From Symsagittifera roscoffensis (Eukaryota > Xenacoelomorpha > Acoela > Convolutidae), in the NCBI RefSeq assembly GCF_963678635.1, contig NC_087066.1, positions 50,651,581 through 50,715,580 on the forward strand: a DNA stretch of 64,000 bases, in the 5' to 3' direction. The notes beneath the pieces were generated by a model that worked only from the letters and a program-made list of their open reading frames with translations, was not told the DNA's origin and did no database searches. Positions 1-13,639 of the stretch are shown piece by piece; within the stretch, counting starts at the first letter, position 1, and each line of letters starts with the position of its first letter. Position numbers and translations under genes: made by a program.

Positions 1-3000
1 TGATCGAGTTTAAATACACCGCTGACCAAATCGTCAACAATTACCGATTCAGATGTCTTGAAAAACGTTTGATATTAACAAAAGCAGGCTTGATCAGCAT
101 CTGCAATAATACTATCTGGACAAAAAGAAACCTTTATCTGAACATCCTCATCAATTAAACCTAACAATAACGATGAAGCAAAAAAGTACCATGCTTTCAT
201 CACAGTATGGGAAAGTATCAACAGATCTAAAGAGAAGCTTTCAAACGGCTCTCCCAATATCAAGATCTGGAAACATAAAACTAGAGAAACGAACTAACGA
301 TAGCAAACATGCCCAAAAAGTAGATTAATACTTGGACAGATTTTGAAGGACCTGAAAAAAATCAAAAGATCCAAAGAAAATCGTAAAAAACCCAACCGTG
401 GCAGTGAAAAGGATCGTACAAAAACATTAAAACAAAAAAACTAGGTTAAATAACACTGACTAAAAATGATTAAAACGAGACGCAATCAGAGAATAACAAA
501 CTTTCAGTTGATTGTCAATGAACTATATTAAGTACACCGCTGATCAAATCGTCAACCATTCCCCATTCAGATGTCTTTAAAAACTTCTGACAATAAAAAA
601 GGCAAGCTTGATCAGCATTTACAGTACCACTATCTGGACAAAAGAAAACTTTATCTGAACATCCTCATTAATTAAACCTAACGATAACGATGAAGCAAAA
701 AAGTACCATGCTTTCATCACAGTATGGGAAAGTATCAACAGATCTAAAGAGAAGCTTTCAAACGGCTCTCCCAATATCAAGATCTCGAAACATAAAACTA
801 GAGAAACGAACTAACGATAGCAAACCTGATCAAAATATTAGATTATAAATTCGACAGTTTGAAAGGCCTGAGACAATCACAAGATCCGAAGAAAACGTTA
901 AAAAAAACACAACCGTTGCAGTAAAAAAAATTCGTACAAAAACATTAAAACAGAATTACTACGTTAAACAAAACATATTGACTAAAATGATTGAACTAAT
1001 ACTCAATCAGAAAATGACAAAATTTCAGTTGATTACCAATGATCGAGTTTAAGTGCACCGCTGACCAAATCGTCTACCATTCCCGATTCAGATGTCTTGA
1101 AAAACTTCTGACACTAACAAAAGCAATCTTGATCAGCATTTACAAAAATACCATCTGGACAAAAGGAAAACTTGCCTGAACATCGTCATCAATTAAACCC
1201 AACGATAACGATGAAGCAAAAAAAGTAATGTGCTTTGATCAGAGTACGAGAAAGTATCAACAGATCTAAAGAAAAGCTTTCAAACGGCTCTTCCCATATC
1301 ATCATCTTGAAACATAAAACTAGAGAAAAGAACAAACGATAGCAAACATGGTCAAAAAAGCAGATTAAATCTTCGACAGATTTTGAAGTATCTGAAAAAA
1401 TGAAAAGATCCAAAGAGAATCGTAAAAAACACAACCGTGGCAGTAGAAAGAATCGTACAAAAACATTAAAACTAAAAAAACTACGTTAAATAACACAGTG
1501 ACTAGAAAAGATTAAAATGAGACTCAATCAGAGAAAAACAAACTTTCAGTTGATTGTCAATGAACTATATTAAGTACACAGCTGACCAAATCATCAACAA
1601 TTCCCGATTCAGATGTCTTAAAAAACTTCTGACATTTACAAAGGCAAGCTTGATCAGCATTTACAGTACCATTATCTGGACAAAAAGAAACTTTACCTGA
1701 ACATCGTCATCAATTAACCTCACTAATACTCAATCAGAGAATGACAAACTTTCAGTTGATTATCAACGAACGAGTTTAAGTACACCGCTGACCAAATCGT
1801 CAACATTTCCCGATTCAGATGTCTTGAAAAACGTTTGACATTAACAAAAGCAAGCTTGATCAGCATTTGCAATAATACTATTTGGACAAAAAAATTTTAC
1901 CTGAACATCGTCATCAAATAAACCCAACGATAACGATGAAGCAAAAAAAGAACCATGCTTTCATCAGAGTATGAGAAAGTATCAACAGATCTTAAGAGAA
2001 GCTTTCAAACGGCTCTTCCAATATCATCATCTCGAAACATGAAACTAGAGAAAAGAACAAACGATAGCAAACCTGGCCAAAAAAAGTAGATTAAATCTTC
2101 GACAGATTTTGAAGGACCTGAAAAAATCAGAAGAATCAAGAAAATCGTATATAAAAACCGTGGCAATAAAAAGAATCCTACAAACTTATTAATAAAAAAC
2201 TACTACGTTAAACAAAACATATTGACTAAAATGATTGAACTAAGACTCAACAGGGAAGTGACAAATTTTCCTTTGATTATCAATTAACGAGTTTCAGCAC
2301 ACCGCTGACCACATCGCCGACAATTCCCGATTCAAATGTGTTAAAAAAACTTTTGATATTAACAAAGGCAAGCTGGATCATCATTTATAGTACCACTATT
2401 TGTGCAAAAGAAAACTTTATCTGAACATCGTCATCAATTGAAACTGAACAATGACGGTGAAGCAAAAAAAGTAATATGCTTTGATCAGAGTACGAGAAAG
2501 TATCAACAGATCTAAAGAGAAGCTTTCAAACGGCTCTTCCAATATCATCATCTCGAAACATGAAAATAGAGAAAAGAACAAACGATAGCAAACCTGGCCA
2601 AAAAAGTAGATTAAATCTTCGACAGATTTTGAAGGACCTGAAAAAATCAGAAGAATCAAGAAAATCGTATATAAAAACCGTGGCAATAAAAAGAATCCTA
2701 CAAAATTATTAATAAAAAACTACTACGTTAAACAAAACATATTAACTAAAATGATTGAACAAAGACTCAACAGGGAAGTGACAAATTTTCCTTTGACTAT
2801 CAATTAACGAGTTTCAGCACACCGCTGACCACATCGCCGACAATTCCCGATTCAAATGTGTTAAAAAAACTTATGAAATTAACAAAGGCAAGCTTGATCA
2901 TCATTTATAGTACCACTATTTGGACAAAAGAAAACTTTATCTGAACATCGTCATCAATTAAACTTAACAATAACGGTGAAACAAAAAAAGTAATATGCTT

Positions 3001-6000
3001 TGATCAGAGTACGAGAAAGTATCAACAGATCTAAAGAGAAGCTTTCAAACGGCTCTTCCAATATCATCATCTCGAAACATGAAACTAGAGAAAAGAACAA
3101 ACGATAGCAAACATGGCCAAAAAAGTAGATTAAATCTTCGACAGATTTTGAAGGACCTGAAAAAATCAGAAGAATCAAGAAAATCGTATATAAAAACCGT
3201 GGCAATAAAAAGAATCCTACAAAATTATTAATAAAAAACTACTACGTTAAACAAAACATATTGACTAAAATGATTGAACTAAGACTCAACAGGGAAGTGA
3301 CAAATTTTCCTTTGACTATCAATTAACGAGTTTCAGCACACCGCTGACCACATCGCCGACAATTCCCGATTCAAATGTGTTAAAAAAACTTTTGATATTA
3401 ACAAAGGCAAGCTTGATCATCATTTATAGTATCACTATTTGGAAAAAAGAAAACTTTATCTGAACATCGTCATCAATTAAACTTAACAATAACGGTGAAG
3501 CAAAAAAAGTAATATGCTTTGATCAGAGTACGAGAAAGTATCAACAGATCTAAAGAGAAGCTTTCAAACGGCTCTTCCAATATCATCATCTCGAAACATG
3601 AAACTAGAGAAAAGAACAAACGATAGCAAACATGGCCAAAAAAGTAGATTAAATCTTCGACAGATTTTGAAGGACCTGAAAAAATCAGAAGATCCAACAA
3701 AATCGTATAAAAAAAACCGTGGCAGTAAAAAGAATCGTACAAAATTATTAATACTAACTACTACGTTAAACAAAACATTGACTAAAATGATTGAACTAAG
3801 ACTCAAAAGGGAAGTGACAAATTTTCCTTTGATTATTAATTAACGAGTTTCAGTAGACCGCTGACCACATCGCCGACAATTCCCGATTCAAATTTGTTAA
3901 AAAACTTTTGATATTAACAAAGGCAAGCTTGATCATCGTTTATAGTACCACTATTTGGACAAAAAAAATTATCTAAACATCGCCATCAATTAAACTTAAC
4001 AATAACGGTGAAGCAAAATGGTAATATGCTTAGATCAGACTACGAGAAAGTATCAACAGATCTAAAGAGAAGCTTTCAAACGGCTCTTCCAATATCATCA
4101 TCTCGAAACATGAAACTAGAGAAAAGAACAAACGATAGCAAACATGGCCAAAAAAGTAGATTAAATCTTCGACAGATTTTGAAGGACCTGAAAAAATCAG
4201 AAGATCCAACAAAATCGTATAAAAAAACCGTGGCAGTAAAAAGAATCGTACAAAATTATTAATACAAAACTACTACGTTAAACAAAACATATTGACTAAA
4301 ATGATTGAACTAAGACTCAACAGGGAAGTGACAAATTTTTCTTTGACTATCAATTAACGAGTTTCAGCACACCGCTGACCACATCGCCGACAATTCCCGA
4401 TTCAAATGTGTAAAAAAAACTTTTGATATTAACAAAGGCAAGCTTGATCATCATTTATAGTACCACTATTTGGAAAAAAGAAAACTTTATCTGAACATCG
4501 TCATCAATTAAACTTAACAATAACGGTGAAGCAAAAAAAGTAATATGCTTTGATCAGAGTACGAGAAAGTATCAACAGATCTAAAGAGAAGCTTTCAAAC
4601 GGCTCTTCCAATATCATCATCTCGAAACATGAAACTAGAGAAAAGAACAAACGATAGCAAACATGGCCAAAAAAGTAGATTAAATCTTCGACAGATTTTG
4701 AAGGACCTGAAAAAATCAGAAGATCCAACAAAATCGTATAAAAAAACCGTGGCAGTAAAAAGAATTGTACAAAATTATTAATACAAAACTACTACGTTAA
4801 ACAAAACATATTGACTAAAATGATTGAACTAAGACTCAACAGGAAAGTGATAAATTTTCCGTTGATTATCAAGGAACGAGTTTCAGTAGACTGCTGACCA
4901 CATCGTCGACAATTCCCGATTCAAATGTGTTAAAAAACGATTTCTGATTCAGATGTTTAAAGAGTTCCGGCACAAACTCAGGCAAGCTTGATCAGCATTC
5001 AAAATACCACTTTACCTGGTCTGAAGGAAAAACTTTATCTGGTCTGAACATTGTCATCAATTAAACTCAACGAGAACGGTGAAGCGAAAAATTATCAAGC
5101 TTTGATCAGAGTACGAGAATTTATCAACAAATCAAAAGAGAAACTTTCAAACGGCTCTTCCAATGTCATCATCTCGAAACATGTAACAAGAGAAATAAAG
5201 GAACGATAGCAAACATTGAAACATTAGATCAAATATTCGAACGCTTTAGAACGACCTGAAAAAAAGCAAACGATCCGAAGAAAAAAAAAGGTAAATAAAC
5301 ACATTCCTGGTAGTAGAGTTTTTCGTACGAAAACATTTTAACAAAAGTAACAAAATTAAACAAAACATAGAGACTAAAATGATTGAACTAAAACTCAATC
5401 AGAGAAAGACTAAATTTTCAGTTGATTGTCAATGAATGAGTTAAAATGCACCACTGTTGATATCTTCCAGAATTACCAATTCAGATATGTTTAAAAAAAA
5501 ATTTGAAATCAACAATCAAAAGATCCGAAGAAAAACGTTATAAAAACATATCTGTGGCAGTAGATCTATTCGTGCAAAAACATCTATACAAAATTATTTA
5601 AAATACACAAAACATAGTGACTAAAATGATTGAGTTTTAGTTCAATCATTTTAGTCACTATGTTTTGCGTAATTTAGTTACTTTTGCATGAATGTTTTTG
5701 TACGAATAACTCTACTGCCACGGATGTTTTTTTTCTACATTTTTCTTTCAAACTTTCAGTTGATTGTCAATGATCGAGTTTAAGTGATTCACTGTTCTAA
5801 CCTTCTGAAGTTCCTGATTCGCAAAATTTAAAATATTTCGATATACACCAAGGCAAGCTAGTCAGCATTTACAGCACCACTTTTTAAATAAAAAGAAACT
5901 TCATCTGAACAACGTCCCAAATTAAACCCAACAATAACGGTGAAGCAAAAAACTACCCAGCTTCAATTAGAGTACGAGAAAGTATCAACATATCTTGAGA

Positions 6001-9000
6001 AGTTTTAAAACGGCTCTTCCAATATCATCAGCTTGAAAAAAAAACTAGAGAAAAGATCTAACCATAGCAAACACGATCAAAAAGTAGATTAAACCTTTTG
6101 AACGAGCTCAAGTCCAAATGATCCAAAAAAAAGTGCAAAACCACAACACTGGCATAGAAATAATCGAATAAAAACATCCACAAAAATACTTAAATGAACA
6201 AAACGCAGAGTGACTAAAGGAGTTGGAACTAAATTTCAAAAGAACAACAAAATCTTCAGCTAATTGCGAAAAAACTAGTTTAAGTACACCACTGATCAAA
6301 GTACATCATTGGTAAAAAAAACATTGACATATACAACGCACGCTTCATCAGCAAATACGGCACCGCACCCTCTTGTGAACGAAAAAACTTCATATGAATA
6401 CTGTCATCAATTTAAATCAACGAAAGCAGTGGAGCAAAAAACATACCATGCTTCGATCATCGTACTAAGAGTATCAACAGATCTGAAGAAACGCTTTTAA
6501 ATCAGAGTACGAGAAAAAATCGACAGATCCTAAAAAAAGCTTTCAAATGCCTCTCCCAAAAACAGCATCTTGAAAAAATTAACTAGAGAAAAGAACTAAC
6601 TATAGCAAACGTGATCGAAAACGTAGATTAAATCTTCGACAGCTTTTGAACGAGCTAGAAAAAAGCATAAGTTCCGATGAAAAGCGTACAAACAACCTTG
6701 GCAGTAGAAATAACACAAAAAACTAACTCTAACTAGTTTGCAATTGGAGAGTTTTAAATGTCAATTAACGAATTTTTGTACACCGCCGACCAAAAGCTAA
6801 ACAATTCCTGATTCAGATATGTTTAAAAGTTTTCGACATAAACAAAGGTAAGTTTGGCCAGCATTTACAGCACTCCTTTTTGGACAAAAGAAAACCTGAT
6901 AAGATCAACATCAAATAAAATGAAAGCTACCGGCGGAGAAAAAACCTATATTTCAATCAGATTACGAGAAAGTGTCAACAGATCGTAGGAGAATCTTTCA
7001 AACAGCTCTTCCAATATCATTATCTTGAAAAGTACAACTGGAGAAGAGAAAAGAACCAACAACAACAAAATAATCGAAACAGTAGATCAACCTTCGCCAG
7101 CTTTTGAACGAACTAAAAAACAAACTAATGTTCCGCAGAAAAGAGCAAAAAACAACCCTGGCATAGAAAGATTCAAAAAAACATTAAAAAATAAAAAATT
7201 CAACGAAACACAGTGATTAAAAGAGTTTGAATTACATTTCAAAAGGAAAACTACAACCTTTTTGTTTGATTGCCCATGAACAAAATTAAGTACACAGCTG
7301 ATCGAATTGTCGATGATTCCTGATTCAAAAATGTTTAAGATTTTTTGACGTAAAAAAGAGGCAAGCTTGATCAGCATTTATAACACCACGATTTGAACAA
7401 AAAGAACATCTGAAGGACGTCATCAATTAAAATGAAGGCTAAAGGTGGGTCAAAAAATCTGCCATGCTTCGATCAGAGTACAAGAAAGTATCAACAGATC
7501 TAAGGAGAAACTTTCAAACGGCTCTTTCAATATCCTCATCACGAAAAACATAACTGAGGAAATGAGTTAAGATAGCAAATCTACCAAAACAGTTGATCAA
7601 ATCTTCGACAGCTTTTGAACGAGATGAACAACCGTGGCAGTAGAAAAATTCGTACAAAAACATTAAAAAAACACTAATTGAAAAAATCATAGTGACTTAA
7701 AATGATGGAACTAAAACTCAACCAGAGAAAGACAAAATTTCAGTTGATTGTCAATGAACAAGTTTAAAACTTCGCTAATCAAATCGTCAACAATTCCCGA
7801 TTCAGATACATTACTAGTTTTTTGACATAAGCAAAGGCAACCTTGATCAGCAATTACAAAAGAAAGTTTAAATAATATCGTCATTAAAACAACTCAACGA
7901 TCACGGTGAAAGGCAAACTACCAAAAAAGCTTCGATTACGAGAAAGTATCAACAGATCTAAAGATAAGTTTTCAAACGGCTCATCCAATATCATCCTCTT
8001 GCAAAATGTCATTAGAGAAATGAGCTAACTATAGCAAACAAAATCGAAGCAGTAGATCGAATATACGATAGGCTCTAAACGAGCTCAAAAATCAAAAGTA
8101 TCAAAAAAAGCGAAAAAATAATTCTGGCACTGGAAACATTGGTACAAAAACATTAAAATAAAACCAACTAATTGAAACAAAACAGTGGTTTATGGAATTT
8201 AATTTGAATTTCAATCAGAAAATGACAAAACTTTTATTTGTGTAAAAACTTTAAGTACATCGCTGATCAAATCGTCAACAAATCCCGATTCAGATGTATC
8301 AGAAAACTTTTTTGACATAAATAAAGGGAAGCTTGATCAGCATTTACAGCACCATTTTTTGGACGAAAGGAAACTTTCTGTGGACATCGTCATCAATTAA
8401 ACTAAACAAAAACGATGCAGCAAATAATCTATCAAACTTCGATCAGAGTACGAGAAACTATCAACAGATCAAAAGGGAAGCTTTCAAACGAATCTTCATA
8501 TCATCATCTTGAAAAATATAATTAGAGAAATGAATCAGCAATAGCAAACAATCGAAACAGTAGATCAAATCTTGGAAACTTTTGAACGAGCTAGAAAAAC
8601 CAAAGAGAATCGTACGAGCTAGAAACACAACTCTCTTCATATGAATACTGTCGAAGAGAATCGTAAAAAAACAACTCTCATAGAGGAAAAATTCGCAAGA
8701 AAAAGATATTTGAAAAATTCTAATTGAAATTAAAAAAAAAACAGAAATTCAATAAGGAAACGATAAGATTTTTAATTGATTAACATTGGAGAATTTTGGG
8801 TACGCCGCTGATCAAATGAGCAATGATTTTTGATTCAGATATAGTAAAATTTTGAAATAAACTGAGGAAAGCTTGATTATCATTCACAGCATCATCTTTA
8901 CCAAAAAAGCTTTATTTGCCCATAGTCATCACTTACAAGCAACAATAACGGATGGTAAAAACTCAACCTTGCTTTGATCAGAGTACGAGTAAGTATAAGA

Positions 9001-10040
9001 AGAACTAAAGAGTAGGTTTCAAACGGCTCTTCCAATATCATAATCCTGAAAAAAAATCACTTGAGAAATGAAAAAAAACGACAGAAAACAATCGAAACAA
9101 GTTATGAAATTTTCAGCAGCTTCTGAACGAAATAAAAAATCAATAACTTCAAAGAGCAACGTATTAGACAAATTTCGCAGTAGAAAAATTCCAATTTTAA
9201 CAAAACACAGTAACTAGTGAAAACTATCTCAATTTCAAAAAGAGAATGACATGATTTCCAGTTGATTGTCAATGGACGAAATTGAAAACACAGCTGATAA
9301 AATCGTCAACGAGCCCTGCTCAGATATGGTGGAAAAAAATTGAAATACACAGAAGACAGTTTTATCAGCATTTACAGCACCATCTTTTAGAGAAAAAGAA
9401 ACTGTATCTAAAGATCTTAACCATTTACAATCTACAACAGAGAATAAAAAACAAAGATTTTTTTTTCACGATCACAGCCCAAGAAAGATTCAACAGATCT
9501 ACAGAGAAGCGTTCAAATGGCTCTACCAAAATCATGTTTATGAAAAATATTACTAAAAGACTAATGGAGTTTAAACTACAGTTCAATCAGAAAAGGGCCA
9601 AAACTTCAGTGGATTGTCATTGGATGAGTTTAAGTGCACGACTGATCAAATCGTCAAGGATTCTCGATTCCAATATGGTAAAAAGAATTAGACTGAACAG
9701 AAAAGCAGGGTCAGTTTTTACAGCACCATCTTTTGCACAAAAACAACTTATCTGATAATCGTTATCACTGCAATAAAAAGCGGTGGATAAGAAATTCAAC
9801 CTTGCTTCGATCAAAGTCGGAGAAAAAGCCATCGGGAGGCATTCAACGGGAACTTCCAAAATCATCATCTTGAAAAGTATAACTAGAGAAATGATCCAAT
9901 GATCGCAAACAGAAGCGAAAGAGTAGATCAAAAATTCAGTTAATTTTGAACTCGCTAAAAAAACAGCTCCGGTGAGAAAAGTTTTAAACAACTCCCGGAA
10001 AAGCAACATTTATTAAAATAAGAACCGTTTAGAAACCTAA
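1..10040. repeat. Satellite array, ~520-bp units
   Basis: About 20 head-to-tail units. Unit starts, marked by a conserved 'ACCGCTGACCAAATCGTCAA' type motif, fall near 2, 521, 1042, 1561, 1766, 2284, 2807, 3326, 3842, 4358, 4873, 5431, 5769, 6272, 6764, 7277, 7751, 8240, 8783, 9272 and 9620. Each full unit also carries a 'GAAAGTATCAACAGATCTAA' box. The units at about 2284-4872 are near-identical and contain the same minus-strand frame of 75-89 codons. Units to the right become progressively divergent. Units at 1561 and 9272 are internally deleted. The array continues left of the window. No transposase or other protein is visible. It lies within a WDR81 intron if the gene model is right. Confidence 0.9.
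5531..5750. repeat. Inverted duplication inside the satellite
   Basis: The stretch at about 5531-5632 is followed at once by its own reverse complement at about 5641-5750. The central arms (around 5606-5632 and 5642-5669) are almost perfect over about 28 bp, and the outer parts match with scattered differences. It is the only place where the satellite reverses orientation. On one strand it would fold into a long hairpin with a loop of about 8-10 nt. Confidence 0.85.
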
Positions 10041-10057
10041 TTTAAAATAAACACAAT

Positions 10058-11150
10058 GCACACAGAGGCAAAGCTTAGCTTCGCTTCACTGACGATACAA
10101 AACAAGAAAAATAATGAAGAAAAAAATTATCGAAAAGGAAGAAAAAATGAATAAGCTTAGATAATCTATTCAAATGATTAGGCTTAGATTCGAAGTTAAA
10201 AACATGCCAAGGCAAGATAATGAGTAACAAGATTTGGATGATAATGTATCCAGCGCTAACAAAACCGAAAAGTCCCTTTTCAGAAACCCTTTAGGCCAAA
10301 AAAACTCAGCAAGACTTCAGACTTCTGAAAAGTCAATTAGCTAACCTCGCCCTCAGAACAATTTATTAGCCCGTCAAAAGAAACATTATGAGGCCATTAA
10401 GTCGATATAATATAGTCCACAACCTACTAGGCCCAAAAAACTAAAAAAGAGCCAAAAATGGACTAATAAGTTGTTAAGTCCACCTCAACCCCAAAACACA
10501 GACAAGCACACACAAATTTTTTCGCTCGTCGAAAGACGCAATATGAGACCAACAAACCGAAGCATGTCGAGCTGAAAAAACGAGAAAAAAACGATATCAT
10601 AAAAAACTTCATCATAAATATAATAAAAATTTAAGCAATTTATGTGATCCGGATGTGAGTTTTAAAAAAGGATTCCCATAAAACGACTATAAATTAAGTC
10701 ACTAAGCCAATTAAAACTAGGCCGAAATCCTTTGGGCAGAATAGAAGTTTTAAAGGAATATATATAAGTCAATTTCAGTAAAATTACGAATATCAGAGTA
10801 AATCAGAACAATGAAAGCAACTATGATGTACGAAACTTTTTTAAAAAAATCTACAATATGGCAACTAAGCCGACAAAACATGAGCAGACCAAAATAAGCC
10901 GACAATTTCTTTTGAAACCGACTATTTCCCGTTAGAAACAAAAAACATGTCCGGTCAGTTTCGAACAAAGGACCTTTGCCATCCCAGGCTCAATCGTTAC
11001 CTCCACGCTAAGTGCACTAAAAACGCTTAGATATTCGAAATAATTATGAACCAAAATAACAATTGATTTAAATGATTTTGTTGAACAAAATGTTCTCAAA
11101 AATATATATATATATTCCGATTTCATAGCGCTTGCTAATCGCAAGCGTAT
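10058..11150. mobile_element. Composite hairpin-ended element interrupting the satellite
   Basis: It begins with the head motif ACACAGAGGCAAAGC...AGCTTCGC and a downstream GACGATACAAAACA. The middle (about 10190-10580) is shared with 43615-43855. A tRNA-like segment follows at about 10930-11020, readable on the minus strand, with an imperfect B-box. It is preceded by 'GCAACTAAGCCGACAAAACA'. The element ends with a stem-loop at 11127-11148 (GCGCTTGC TAATC GCAAGCG). Satellite sequence resumes at about 11280, so it is an insertion. No coding capacity is seen, so it is presumed non-autonomous. Confidence 0.65.
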
Positions 11151-11279
11151 TATGGAACGTTTTAGCGAAACCTCAATCGGAGTAGGACATAAATTCCATT
11201 GGCTTTATATTTAACGAAGTGAATTAAACCGCTATCGAACGGTCAATACTCCCTGATGTATATGTATATATGACGAGGA

Positions 11280-12190
11280 CAAACAAAGGAAAACTTGATC
11301 AGTATTTACATCAGCTTTTGCATAAAAAGGAACTTTCAATTTAGATTGTCAGCATTTACAATTAATATAACAATTGATCAAAATTTCGATCTTGCTGAAA
11401 TCAGAATACGAGAATATATCAACCGATCTAGATATAAGCTTTCAAAAGGGTTCTTCCAAAATCATCATATTAAAGTTATACAATTACTTAAGTAAAATAA
11501 CGACAGCAAACAATCATAACAGTACATCAATTCAATGAAAACATTTGAACGAGCTCAACAAAAGAGCAGCTACGAGAAAAAACATGAAAGCAATTCTTAC
11601 AGTAATATGATCGTACATAAAAAAAAAATTCTTCGAAAATCTGATTGAAACAAAACAGCGGATATTGAAAGTTTAAGCTAAATTTCAATCAGAAAAAAGT
11701 TAAAATTTTCCCCTTATTGATATTGGATGAAGTTATGTACACCGTTGACAACAAGTATCAACAGATCTAAGAAAAGAGCTTTCAAACGGTTCTTCCAATA
11801 TCTCTATCTCAAAAAAAAGAAACAATACATCAAATCTTTGAACAATTCTGACGGAAGTTTGCAAATCAGGACCTCAGAGGAGAACTGTTAAAAGCAATTC
11901 TCACAGTAGCATCATTCTTACAAATCTTTCAAAAATTAAATAAAGCTTAACAATGCATATTGAAATTTAAAGCAAAATTCCACTCAGAGAATGACAAAAT
12001 TTTCACTTCATTGACACTGGACAAATATAAGTCCACCGTTGATGAAACCACCAAAGATTCCTGATTCAGATATGATTAAAAAAATTGAAATCAACAGAGA
12101 ACTTGAACAGCAACATCTTCTGGAAAAAAAAAATATTTTAACTTAAGATTGTCATCATTTGCCATCAACGATAACGGTGGATCAAAAGTT
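11280..12190. repeat. Satellite array, diverged continuation
   Basis: Recognisable unit landmarks reappear after the inserted element: the TTGATCAGYATTTACA box near 11298, 'GAAAGCTTTCAAACGG'-like boxes near 11425 and 11765, and unit starts near 11725 and 12020. Divergence is high and units are shortened. This looks like the decaying edge of the array. Confidence 0.7.
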
Positions 12191-12229
12191 ATACTTTCCA
12201 GCTTTTGTTCGTTTTTTAACCTACACTTT

Positions 12230-12930
12230 AGAAAAAATTGAATTTTAAAAATTTTTGGCCACATTTGGAACCCCTGAGAGTACCATGAGAGCACCACTCT
12301 AGAGAGTTGGTAATTCTGAAATAATATTTATTAATTCAAATTTCTTGAAACTTTTGAAACCTCATAAAAACGTCATGTTTCGAAAGCCGAAAGAAGTTCA
12401 GCAGTCATATTTGAAGGGCTGAATTGCAACCCCCGAGAGTACCCTGGGAGCACCACTCTATAGTGTTGTAAATTTCAAAAAAAAAACAATTAATTCAAAC
12501 TTTTAAAAATTTTGAAAAAAATCACAAAAAAACGTTATATCTCGGAAGCTGAAAGGCTTTGAGCAGTCATATACTGCATCTCGAAACAATGTTGCCATCG
12601 GCTTCAGAAATTCAAGTTTTGCTATCATTTAACAAGATTAAGTTTTTTTGGAAAAAATGTATAAATTCTTGAAAACGCCGCATCTCAGAAACCATAACAA
12701 TTTGGCCAGAATTATTCGAACGCCAGATTCGCAACCCTAAATGTACCTTGACAGCAGTCCAACATAAAATTCAGAAATTCAAGTTTGGATAATTATTTTT
12801 CAAAGTTTTCTTTTGGAAAAAGATTTGAAAAGAAACAAAAAACGATTTAAAATCGTTGGGTGTAACCTGACTACATCTCACCTTGGGTTTGAAACATTCA
12901 ATTTTTCCAAATGAACACTCAAAAAGCTTC
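12230..12930. repeat. Short degenerate tandem repeat
   Basis: A unit of about 161 bp carrying 'GAGAGTACC' and 'GAGCACCACTCTA' occurs near 12257 and 12418, with a worn relative near 12720. It differs from the 520-bp satellite. No gene is seen here. Confidence 0.6.
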
Positions 12931-12973
12931 AAAAAGTTTGCATTGCGAAAGAAGAAAAAATTGCAGAGTTAAA

Positions 12974-13402
12974 ACATAGCCAACGGACAGTTGGAAAAGA
13001 GTAATGAAACGCAAAAAAAGAGAAAAACGATTTGTTTTTTTTTTCTTCAAAAAATTCACCTTTTGAATTTCGAAGAAAAAAATAGATGGTCTTCAAGCTC
13101 TTTAAATTTGTAGAACAATTTATGATAGACAATTTTTTGTTAAAACTAACCCAATATGAGAAAACTGGATCAATAGGTTTTACTTCTTTTCGCTGGAAAA
13201 TCTGATAATTAATTTCCATGTTCGAAATTGGAAGTCGATCACGTTTTTCGTAACCTTTACACTTTTGCTGTACGATAGTGGAGTTTGCTTCGTTTAACAA
13301 AAAAAACGCACTGAACTTAAAAAGAAATCACAAGTCAAATAGCGAAAAATCAAAATTGAGCTTGAACAAATTTTAAGACTTTTTCCTGAAAAAAAATCTG
13401 AT
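12974..13402. mobile_element. MITE family C copy (3' end lost)
   Basis: It starts with the family motif CATAGCCAACGGACAGTTGG followed by AAAAGAGTAATGAAACG, which is the left inverted repeat. The internal GAGAAAACTGGATCAATAGG and CCTTTACACTTTTGCTG blocks are shared with copies near 22.3, 24.5, 37.8, 38.65, 43.9, 44.5 and 51.4 kb. The right terminal inverted repeat is not visible. Confidence 0.7.
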
Positions 13403-13639
13403 GTAAGGCTAGAATCGTAAATGACCTTGGAAACTTAAAACATAATAACACGTTTCAAATAAAGTTCCAATCAAAAAATAAATAGATGAACTTTACGTCA
13501 AATTTCAAGGTTTCTTTAACCAATAATGAGAACGTATCAACAGATCATAATCGATGCCTATTTGACTCCAACTCAAAAAAGCCCAGCAATATCACGTTAA
13601 AATAACACGTCTCAAGCATAAAAACGCCTTTCCACTTAC

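Noticed and set aside
2417-4731. Repeated minus-strand ORFs of 75-89 codons in several satellite units
   Set aside because: They recur because the units are homogenised. The translation is Phe/Leu-rich, as expected from A-rich opposite strands, and it is broken in older units.
1-12190. CRISPR-like array
   Set aside because: Units are about 520 bp and continuous, without short repeats and unique spacers, and the DNA is eukaryotic.
12929-13300. Minus-strand ORF of 123 codons as a WDR81 3' exon
   Set aside because: It coincides with a family C MITE found at many other sites and has no WD40 character.
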